A DNA stretch of 64,000 nucleotides from Aphelenchoides besseyi (taxonomy: Eukaryota > Nematoda > Chromadorea > Rhabditida > Aphelenchoididae), in the NCBI GenBank assembly GCA_024699855.1, contig JAMPIQ010000002.1, positions 7,812,001 through 7,876,000 of the forward strand, in the 5' to 3' direction. The translations under genes and the position numbers were made by a program. The notes beneath the pieces are model-generated. The model was not told the origin of the DNA and ran no database searches. It was given only the letters and a program-made list of their open reading frames with translations. Positions 25,091-37,000 of this stretch are shown piece after piece (positions within the stretch are counted from its first letter, which is position 1; each line of letters opens with the position of its first letter).

Positions 25091-28000
25091 ATCGATTCGT
25101 TTATCGCACGCAGGTCCGGTCATGTTGAAAGCACAACGACAGAAATGACCGACACCAATTTGATCAACACACGTGGCTGCCAAAGGACAAGGATTTGGTT
25201 GGCATTCATCTATATCCGTTTCACAATCGACTCCCGTATAACCCGGCGTGCAAAGACATCGATATCCGCTTTCCTGTCCGTTTAAACGATCGGGAACACA
25301 AGTGGCACCATTTTTGCATTGGCCGCGATGACAGGGATCCAACTGAAATAAACTTCCAGTTTGTATTCATCTTATACTGCAATACCTCATATTGACACCC
25401 ATCGCCGACAAAACCACGTTGACACGTGCATTCGTGTCGTGAACCAAAGTCACCACAAACTCCTAAGAGGAAAAGCAAACAGATTAAAGAATTACAACAA
25501 TAAGAAGTTACCGCCATTTAAACATGGTTCCGCAATACATCGATTTGGTGCAATTTCACATTTTCGTCCACTGACACCTTCGGGACAAACGCAGAAGTAA
25601 TCGTCGCCCATTGGAACACATTGACCGCCGTTTTGGCAAGGTTTCTTTTCACATTGTCCCGCCTCTCGTTCACAACGTTCACCTCGCCATGCCGATGGAC
25701 AATCGCAACGGAAGGTTGAACCCAAATCGACACAAGTGCCGTTATTCAGACACGGTTCTGCTTCGCATTGATTCAAATGGGTTTCACACAAAACGCCCGT
25801 ATAACCGGCTCGACATTGGCACGTGAAACCATTCACTTGGTCTTCGCATAGTTCGGTTCCTTCAGCTGAGCATTTGATTCGTGCACTTTCGCATTCATTC
25901 ACGTTCACTTCACAATGTGGACCTTCGAAACCGATCGGGCAATCACAATGGAAAGTTGGTCCCAAATTCGTGCATATTCCGTTGTTTGCACACGGAGAAG
26001 CGTCACAGTGATCGACCATATGTTGACAATGAACACCGTAGAAACCGGAAGAACATTGGCAAATGAAACCGTTGTCTTGGTCTTTACAAGTTGCATTGTT
26101 TTTACATTGATTGGCACAGTTGTCGATTTTTTGTTCACATTGTGCTCCGGTCCATCCGGCCGAACACAGACACTTACGATCAAAGAGCGTATCAACACAT
26201 TGCCCGTTGAGACATGGATCGGGATTACACAAGTCCTCTTTGATGTGACAACGTTTGCCCTCAAATCCCTGTGGGCATTCACACTCGAAATCGTTGATCA
26301 GATCGTGACAAATTGCACCCAATGCGCAGGGATTGTTCTTGCAGTCATCTAAATTTGTGATTAGGAAAAATCAAATGTTTTTGTTCATCGTTTAATCAAA
26401 ATTCCATCTTTCCGAATAGTTTTCTTGCGTTTCAGTCACCTACAGTTCTTTTAAGTTTATCTCAGAACTCTGCTCGTTATATTGAAAGAGACACCGAGTT
26501 ACCAGAGCACGTCAACCCATCTGTTGAAAGGCGTGTGAAAAGCTAAAAGAATCCCAATGGACGGTCTTTGGGTCGAATCTTTTATTTGCAGAAACACTCG
26601 CCGTTCCAAATTTAAGAACATCAACTTTGTTTTTTTGTCGAATATCCAAAACTCTTTTACATTTCGAAGTTGACGTTGTCGGTGTGGTAGACCCTTCATT
26701 TCGACAATCGGCAAACCTTCTCATTAAATGACACATGCTTTCTTGAGTTTGTACAGAACGAGTCGCAGGAAGGTAAAATTGACGTCCTTTTTCGCCTCGA
26801 AGTGCAGAGATTCACGAGAAGCTGCGCGAGTGGTCGTTCTTTTCAATCGACAACCCACGACGATCTAATGAGTTCGGACGTCGTCTTTTCGAGTGGATTC
26901 GCGTTGCACTTGTGTCCAACTAATCCAAAGATCCCTAATGCTGCGTATGAAATCGATTTCTCTGTTTCTCAACCCGTTTGACTTCCGTCTTTTCGTCACT
27001 CAAAGTTGTTTTGTAAGTCAATTGCATCGAAATGTCAAAACATCAACTCGTCAAGTTTCGTCATTTTCTCTCAAATGACTCATCGAAGTGTTCTTGGCTG
27101 CTGTCTGTGGCTGCTGCTGATCTTTGCAGCGCTTAAAGTAGAGAAATGACCCTGTCGTTTGGAATGAAGATGCCTTGTGGGAAAAAGATTGATCACAGCC
27201 ACAGGTGCGAACAAATGAAACGGCTTCATTCAATCATGTTCCCCAGGTCTAAACGGCAAAAGGCTGTTTGTGACTCGTTTGCATAGTCGATCGAATTTCA
27301 CGTCATTCGTCTTCTTCGTTTATCTCAATCGTTGTACAAAAGCGCAATCTTTTTTCCGAGCGCTCGTATCAAATTCCCTCAATTGTCCAACGGTTTTCCC
27401 AATCAGTTTGACTTGTTTTTGACTTTGTGTTTGCGATAAAACCTTTCGGTTTTTAGGCTTCCGCTCACATTAACTCATTAGGGTCACCCAGTCATGGTTG
27501 CCTTCTACTATTCCTTTCTCGAACTTAATCTTATCAACCGTTTCTGGTCGTCGATTTAACCCGAAAATTAAGTTTCTTTGTGCCGATTGTATTCGTCAGT
27601 TTGAGCGATTCGAAATTTTTTGCGGTCACTAGTGAGCGACTCGTCAACGAAATCACAGCAGATGTGCAGGAAATGACTTTGCAGGTGTTGAATCGACTTG
27701 AGCGCATTTGAGACTCACAGTCGTGTAAACAAATCGCTGGAAACGATTTCATTTCACAGCCACTTCGCTCTTATGACCACGAGTTTAATTAGGCGCCAAC
27801 CTTCGTTCTGGTTGCGTGTTTCGTGATTTCTTTGCGTTTTGTTGAATTCGGCGTTTCAGATTCATCGAATTTGTCGAGATGCCCGGTGCCGCTTCATTTC
27901 ACGTCGGATTCTCGTACGAAAAAGGAGGCGAGAAGACGAGCACAACAACACTTCAGGCACCAAGTCCGCTGTCTGGAGTGATCCAAACAACCACAAACTC

Positions 28001-31000
28001 CGCCCAATCTTTTACGTCCCGCCCAAGCCGTCCAGCGCCGCCTGCAATTCAAACACTTTCGCCGGAGCGTGTACACGAAAACAACAACGAGACCAAAGGA
28101 AATCCACTCAATTCGTCGCACAACAGCCGTTTTGCCAACCGTCGCCAATCGGTTGGTAGTTATTTTGCCGCGCTACCCGAAATGGTTTTCTGTTTTTGTT
28201 GCTGTCCGGTCTATCGATGTGCTCTGTGGGGATGTATGTTCGAACTGATCGTTTCGTTGTTCTGTTGGTACAAGATCCTTGGCATTGTTCTCAGTACAAT
28301 TAATCATCTGTGAGTTTTACTTTCGATCTTTAACTCGACAATCAGCTACGACCGCGTGGTCGCCATTTGCATTTTGCATAAACAGAAAGCGAACGAGTGT
28401 CTGTGGGGTCTAACTGCCGGCTGTTTGTGGGCCTCGTAAAATCTCAGCAGAAAACAACAAGTTCAATTTGTGAACGGATTTTCGTTTTGGATTCTCCAAC
28501 GGCCTGTGAACTCAAAAACGTACGGGTTGTTTCTACTGAACACAATTTTGACTTACGAGAAACCCGAGCCAAAAAGAAGGGTCTTCTCGTCGTTTCTCTC
28601 CGGTTGTTTACGCGCCAACTCTCAAACTCGGGGTGTTCCTCGAGCGTAAAAGAAGGACATCGCACTTAAAATTCGAGGGAAAATAGAACGAAAAGAGTTC
28701 GCGACTTACGATAAACAAATCTTCCGAACAACAACCGTTGGACTCGATGTTCAAAAATCTCCGCACACGCAAAATGTTCAGAGATCGTTCTTTCGGCACG
28801 CAAAAGGTTTCGAGTAAACTTGTTCTGATGTTAAAAGATAACAAATGATGTAAGTATTTAGTGATATCAAGGATGGCATCTTGATTTTCATTCTCACCTT
28901 CTGGATCATCACTCTCTTCACTTCTTTTGGTATGCTCGTTGCATCGCACAAACGTAAGAACGCGTCTTATGTTCTGCCTCGACTTATTCAACAAGCCGGA
29001 CTTTTCATCATCAGTCTGTTGACCGGATGTCTTTTATTCTTCTACTTCTTCGGTGGTGGCAGTCACGTAATTAACGGATGGTTTATGAGCCTTTACAAGG
29101 TAGGTGCTTTGCTAACGATTGCCGTTCTTTTAATTTGGGAATGTTTTTTAAGTTTGACGAAAATGTAAAACGTTGCTAATTTCATGGTCCGTCAACCATT
29201 CCATTTTGTTGAGGACACAAAAATACAAGAAATGAGCGTCCCAAGAGATTGCTTAGAAGAGCAAAAGAAACACAAATTGCGGGCCAAAATAAGAAAAGAA
29301 TCGACCGGAAACTGTGGTGAGAGAAACGAATACCACCCGGTTGTGAGGGTCTTTCGGCACTTAATTGCCTGACTTAAATAGACGATATAAACACCGTTAA
29401 ACCTGACTTTACGTTTGTTCTTTAGTTCTTCATCGACAACAAAGTGACCGCCGAAGACGAGCGGGAGATTGGACGTGAGGTGCAAATTTTCGCGCTGATT
29501 GCCGTGCCAATCGACTTCTTTTTCATTTGCTATTTCGCCTGTGGTTTGTTCATCACGAAACGCTATTACAATCACATGAAGTCCAAATATGGAAGCGGGT
29601 TTCATCCCGTCAGCCAAAACGAACTCGAACCAACTGCTCCTCAACCACCGACAAATCCCTATTACAAGGAACCGGTTTATTGAGCATAATCTCCACTCCG
29701 AAAAGGCCACTTACCAACATTCCCATTTACTCTTCAATCCAAATCAAACGTTTTCAAAAACGTCCAATTGGATCTCTTTCAGTTTCTTAGCGTCCACTCA
29801 CTTTTAATTCCGAATCTCGAAACCCTCAATGGCACAATTTTCGTTCATTCTATTCAATCTCACCTGTTCTCGGGTTTCCATCATCGTTTGCCAAGTGAAC
29901 TTTTTCAGTTGTGGCCAAATACTTCTTATTACCCTTCTACTAATCCCCTTCATGTTTTTGTATGTAAGATATTTTTGTAAATATTCAACTTTTCTAATAA
30001 ACTTCGTTTGTTGAATAACTTACCGACATTACGTTCGCAATTTTCACCTTCCCATCCCGGCAAACATTTGCATTTGTATCGTCCAAGCTGAAAACCAAAT
30101 GAATAAGAGAGATCGTTTTCTTGTTGGCGTACTTGAAGAGGAACACAATCAGCGCCGTTCTTGCACGGATTGTCCGATTGACATGGATCGGAGATCTCTG
30201 AGCAGTCCACGCCCGTAAATCCACTTCGACAAATGCATTTGGTTGTTCCCAAGCCGGGAAGATCTTGACAAACACCGCCGTTCGGACATTTAACTCCAAT
30301 GCACTCATCTGGACCAAATTGACAACGAGCTCCGGTGAAATCAAAAACAAAGACCATTAAACGTTGTCCAAGAATCTATTCCTTACTTTGTGGACAAATA
30401 CAACGGAAAGTTCCTGCAGCCGTCTCACAAGTGCCGCCATTAAGACACGGTTTTGTATTGCAAAGTGGCACTTGTTCTTCGCAATAACCTTAAAAATTTC
30501 ATATTTGATTATTGTTAGATATTAAAACTCACGGCCTTGAAAACCTGGTCGACATTCGCAAAGCACTTGATGATTATCGACCGTGCAAGTTCCTTTGTTT
30601 TGACATTTAACTCCTGTACAATCAAGTACTCTGCATTCGGTCTCCAACGAACGTCCGCTTTCGTGCGTAATCGTATTGTTGGGACACTCGATACAACGCT
30701 GTTGACCCAAACTTGACTGATAGTAATTAACCGGACAAGCTGAACATGGCTCAAGTCCCGTTGCCGAAAAATGACCTTCGCGACACGGCTTTTTGCACTG
30801 AGATTGAGAAGTTGATCCGAGATTTGCTGTGAACATATTCTAAAAACTTTGATTATTGTACTGAACTATTTGACGACTAACTTCTGGGCACTGTTCGCAC
30901 TGTTTGAAACCACCAGAAACTGGTGCTCCAGCGAACGTGTGACGAGGACACAAGCGACAAGGAATAAGTCCCGATTCAGAGAACATTCCATAGCCGCAAA

Positions 31001-34000
31001 CAGCCAAACATTGAGATTTCGATTGTGCACCATCACCGTCAGTATGCGTTCCTTCTGGACATGCGCGACACTCCATTTGACCTTCACGATCTTGGAACGA
31101 TCCCGCTGGACATGCGACACATGTGTTATTAACAAACGCTGTTCCTCTTCCGCATGGCACTAAACAAAAAGATTTGATTGATGATTGAAAGCAAAGTAAA
31201 CAAACCGCATTCCGGTAGTTCTACTTTCTCTTCGCTCAAACGTAAAATTTCTCCCTTTGTACACGAGAAGCCCTGAGAAATTGTTGTTGATGTTGCATTC
31301 ATCGACGGACAAGCGGGACCGTTGAAGGAGCCGCCGGGTAAAGTCAAAAGGCTTTTGATTGGCAAAGTTGCTCCCGGAATACGTAAATCAAAGATTGTTT
31401 TCAACGTCAAACCACAAAGTTCGTAGAAAACTTCTTGTAGAACCGTCGGCAAGATTTGCACTGTATAGTTGGCGCGTACAACTTGTGAACTTGATGTCAA
31501 TGCTGTAGATTGGAAATGAACGTCCAATAATCGAACAAAAACTTGAACAGAACTCGAACATCGTTGTGTAAGCGTTTGACCGATCGAGTCAAAATGCGAC
31601 GAAACACTTTCATCATACGACTTCATACACTCGACACTTGGCACCACACTCGACGTATAATCGATAGCGACATTCAATTCGTAGCGCGCAGGTTCTTGTG
31701 CTACAGCTATACAATCCGGTGGATTTGCATTTGGAAGCCAGGAGTTGTCGCCCGAACACGTGAATTGAAGTTCACTCGGCTCAACAGATGATCCATTGAC
31801 AAATCGATATCCGGGTTTGCATTTCAACGTACATGCAGTTCCTTTAGCTCGTTTAACACACTTCTTAATCACCGTAGAATCATTAGTTCGAAGTGCCCAT
31901 TCAGCGCATGGTTCAGCTAAACTTATGTACATTTACAGTCATTCAGTTGTTTCTTACGTGTTAGTGCAACTTGAAATTTGCAAGAGTTTTGGTTAGAATG
32001 CACATCAGTTGCCGTAACCTCGACATCGACATGCGAATGAAGACGAATCGTAGCATCGGACGGACGAATTCGAATCTCGGTCACGTTTGATGCATCGTGA
32101 ATCACGAGGTTAACTGATGTCTCGTTGAAGTTTACGTGCCGTTCTGTTTCGTTTGGTCTTGCGTGAATGGCATATGAGTCGGGACATTTCATAGCCGGTG
32201 GTTGAGTATCTAAACCGGTAATTTCATATTCTTCGAATTCGATCAATTACCAGGTACTCTCAATTGAACAACACATTCCGCGGTATTTCCCGCATTATCG
32301 AAAGCAGTGTAATGAACGTCGACTGAAACGCGAAAGTAAACTGAACCACAATTGTTGCAACTAACTCGGTTCATGAATCGGATATGGAGGTCGAAAATCT
32401 TTTGGTTCGATGCGAATGTGAGCGATGGATCCCGAGTTGTCGACAGCAAACGGAATCTCGTAACTAACCGGCAACAGCTGTCCGAATTCATCGATTTGAG
32501 CAAAAATCGGATTAATTGGACAATTTTTGAAGGTCGGTGGTTCTGCGTCAACGCATTGCGGAACACTAGCATTCCATCCAACCTAAAATCACAGTAATTT
32601 GGTTTTGCATGTTAAAGTCACTTGTAAATGCGATGGAATTTCGTGAGCCGACGAAAGCGGAGCCAGACAACCGAACATGTCGAAGCGAAGACACGGGTTA
32701 TCTTCGTATCTAAACAATCAACTGCTTCTAAACGTGCAATCTTCCTTACTCAGTGACACCCAATAGAATGTAGCGCGCACGAACTGGTGGATTCAATTGA
32801 AATTGATACAATCGATTATGATTTCCAGGTTCTGTTTCGAATTCGATGGGATAGGAATCGTAATTTTGAGAGAATTGAACTTTGTAGAACAGTTGCAGTT
32901 TGGTTACGTGGCCCTTCAAATGTCCTGATCCGGCAACTCCCGCGAACCGCAAAGTTGTCAATGTGTAAATTCGCTGCAAGTCGACGGAAAGAAAGATGAA
33001 AGCATCTTTGGATCCACACCATCCGGTCGACGATAAACGAGCTTTGTGCGGTTCGTAGCCGTATGTTGTTTTGGTATCGCTGTCTGTGAATGCACCGTCG
33101 GGAATGAATCCAGTAGAGATTCCAACGTCTTCGCTCAACAAGCACGGGGTACCCAAAGTGCAATTGATCGTATCGTGAGGGAACGGACGATAGCCGGGTC
33201 GATTGCATGTGAATCGTGCAATTGCGCCTTCTTCAATCGAATTCAAATAAGTTCGACCTTCATCGGGATTTCCACTAAAATTAGATTTCATAACCGCGTA
33301 GAAAATGCAACTAATAAAATGCGACTTACGGATCAACACAGACGGGACTAAAACATGTGAATTAGCAAACTCGTTTGATTTCCACCACCTACCCGGAGCA
33401 TCGTAAGTCGCCCAAATCGAAACTTCCATCAACGTTACAGCGAACAATCCGATCGTCGTAAGAACTCTTTCCGATAAGCGAATACGGAGGTCGACAGTTA
33501 AAACCGAAAGCCGAACCAACTTTAAAGTTGTTTTCTTCACCCTCGTAGAATGCTCCTATAACTCGGTTAACTAAAAGAGACTTGTTAGTTACCGGGCTCT
33601 GCAGGCGGTGGACCACAATCAACCAACGGACAATCGGCAATTGGACCAGCAAGCGAGTAATCAACGCCATTTGGCTGTGGATCGTAGATGCATTGACGAA
33701 CATTTCCAAGAGGCGAAGAACGAGCTGAACATTCACGTTTGTATCTTTTTATTCTTCTGTTTTACCTGGTCGATTTTGCTGAGTGCAAACGAAAGTCACA
33801 TTTTCGCCGTAGGGAACAAAGGACGAACTCGAACTTACGAACATTCCGATCGCCGTGTTGTTCTGAATACCTTCACAAACGGCAGCTAAAGTGGTGGTTA
33901 TTGCTATCGAAGCTAATGGTTAGAAATTACGTGTGCATGTTGGGACGGTTCCATTGATTTCACCGCTGCAATTAAGTTTGTTAATCAAGTAGCAACAAAA

Positions 34001-37000
34001 TTAATGTGTCAACAAAGTCAAGCGAACGAGCAAAACGAAAATGTCAGAAAGTTTGCATTTTTTCTTTTAGATTTGCTCTTCACGCACTTTCAATATCTTC
34101 GCAAATGCAAATCATCGATAAAGTGTTGTGTGTTACCTACCGACTTTCTGTTGCATGCGTTTCATTCGACTTCCACGTGCCGTCTGTTGTGCATTTGAGG
34201 AAACGAGGACCACGAATCTGATAACCGAATCGACATTTAAACTCTAAGACCGTTGGAAACTGGAAATCACTAACGGCCGAGACAATCTGTCCGTTTTCTG
34301 GTGGTGAAATCGGTGGGCAACGCGTTGGAATACACGTCTGAAAAGCTTCATATAGTAGTTCTATCGACGTCCATGTACCTTGTTGAATCGAACGGTGTCC
34401 AAATTGCTAAGACCCGTCTCTCCATCTTTTAATGACACTCCACCTTGTCCATCAACGACAAAAAGATTGTATCCCTCATTACAAGAACATTTATAGCCGC
34501 CTTGGAAGTTGTGACAATTGTGATCACAGAAACCGTTCTCTGTTTCACATTCATTAACGTCTAAACAGCTCAACTAAAGCCACTTTGTAATGAAACTTAC
34601 CAATGCAACTACTCTTCTGACAACCCAACAATTCGATTTTAGTACACGGATTTTGTTTGAACTCATGAATCGTAATTTGAAGCATTTGGATTTCCACTGG
34701 CTCTCGCAATACGACAACTTGACTTCCCGCAACATCCACGTTTTTCATTTCGATTTTTGTCAAATTAGCGTTCGTATGAAAACGTCCACGAGTATCGTTA
34801 GCATAGTTGATTGAAATAATCATCGGCATTCCACCATTCAATTTTTCGAAACGAATTCGTTCCAACACTTTCGGTGCCGCAAACGTGAATGTGACTTGTC
34901 GTTCCGTATCAGTTGGATCAGCGCAATAAGTTAAATGAGTCAAATTAGCAATATGACTGCTTGTTGTCTCAACTTTCACCGGCGTTAATGAGACATAGCT
35001 TGGACAACCTAGAAGTCATTAAAATCTATTAAGCTCATATAAATGAAAACAAACTAAGTTGAGGTTTGAATCCGTTCAAACATTGACAAGTGTATCCGCC
35101 TTCCAAGTTCACGCACGAAGTACTTTTGGCTGTGCAAACGGCTAAATCTTCAACACACTCATCCAAGTCTCGACATTCCGATACGCTGCTCAACGTCTGA
35201 TTTGCCAAACAATGAACGACTTCTGGACCGGTGATTCTAAAGCCAACCGAACATTCGACTCGTGCCGTATCTCCAAACTCCAAACGTCCACCACTAACAA
35301 CGATACGACCGTTTTTGACTGCAGGAATAATAGGACAAATCAACTCTAAATCCAGAGATTAGATGCAGATTTGGGTGTGCGTTAACTTTTGCAGTTTGGC
35401 TGTTCAGCCGACCAGTCACCATTTGAACGACACAAAATCGTTGGAGCACCAACCAACCGGAATCCGTCGTCACAGGCGAACTGATAGACCGTTCCGAAAC
35501 CGTTTCCGTCGCCAAATCGCAAATTCCTTTTTCCATTTTGAAATTGAGGTAAAGCCGAACAGGATTCCGCTAAATCGATTAAGCGTGAATTATGTCGAAT
35601 TTATCTCCCAACCTTTGCATTTCGGTGGTTTCGACCATCCATCATCACCGCAACGAACTTCTTCAGATTTCTTTCCACTCGAAAAACTGAAACCGTCGTA
35701 ACACTCGTATTTAGCCATTCCACCAAAGGTAACATTCGTGGCCGAAACTGCGAATCCGTTCGCAATTTGAGGCACTGCACCGCAATAGATCGCTAAAACA
35801 ATTGTAAACGGTAGATGAAAAGTAAAAGATTACGTTGACATTGCGGAATGAAATCTTCCGTCCACCGACCACCCAACTCGCAGATCATTTCGAATCGCTG
35901 ACCGATTCCATTGGTGAATTCGTGTCCCGGTTTACAGGTGACAACGACTTTTGTGTTGAAAGCAGTATTTTGACTCGAAAAGAAAACGTTGTTTGGGGCT
36001 TTTAAAGTCGGACAATCTGAACATGAGATTATTAATCTATGTGAGAGTGTCAAACTAACTAGTAGAAAACGTCAAATTCCAACCGAGTGCGTTTTTCAAT
36101 GCGTTCGAATTGAACACAATCGTCGCTTTTCCTTGTTGTGAATAAACTCGTTTCGGCGGTCGATGATGCTCACTGAATCCTTGGCCTTCATGTAACGCCC
36201 GTCCACTTTCATCGCCTTCGTAAATCTAAACCCGAAGTAATTTGGTGTTCGCCAATTTCGAACAAACTTTAAGGAAATCATCCTCTGCTACATCGAAATG
36301 ATTGATGGCAATAGCAATCGGTTGAGCTGCTTTGTTTTCGGGCAATTCGATAGTGTATTTGCATGTCTGAACATTTGGATATGACACAGACATGTGGCCG
36401 GGAGAAAGAAGTGCTCCATGAGTATATTGAATCGTGTTATCGCAACCTTTAGAATAATCGTATAATAACGTTGTTTTGTGCATTTACCTTTCTTGTACGA
36501 AATTGTGAATCCTTTCGCAGCATGTGCATAATTCGAATAGAAGTAGATGTACAAGTGGTTTTGCGTGGAAATCAAAAGTTGATTTTGAATGGCACCAGTG
36601 AGTTTTGCAAGAACTGGCGCCGAAGGTTGAGCGCCGTCATAGATGATTAAAAAGTCCTTATTTGTTTCGATATCAAATGTTTCAATCTAAACAAGATTTT
36701 TTGCACAAAGGTTGGAATCAAACGCACATTTAGTGATATGACTTGGCCGGGTGTTGATTCGATACGCCATGCACATTCCCCACCCTAAAATACACATCAT
36801 TACAGCTTTGAAACTTATTTTACAAACCGCCGGATATGGTCGAGGGCTACTGAAGGTTTGACTGTACATTTGAGCTTTCAAAGCACCGCCACACGAGAAG
36901 GTGTTCGCTCGCCAAGTTGCTTGAAAACCACGAGCCTGAACTGTTGCATCGGAACGGAAACGAACGATCAACATGTTGGTACTCGAAGTTACGGACAATT

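Noticed and set aside
26348..30023. Idea that the giant receptor is two genes separated by the four-TM gene
   Set aside because: Donor and acceptor phases match exactly and restore a normal EGF-EGF linker. The upstream part lacks a stop and the downstream part lacks a start or signal peptide.
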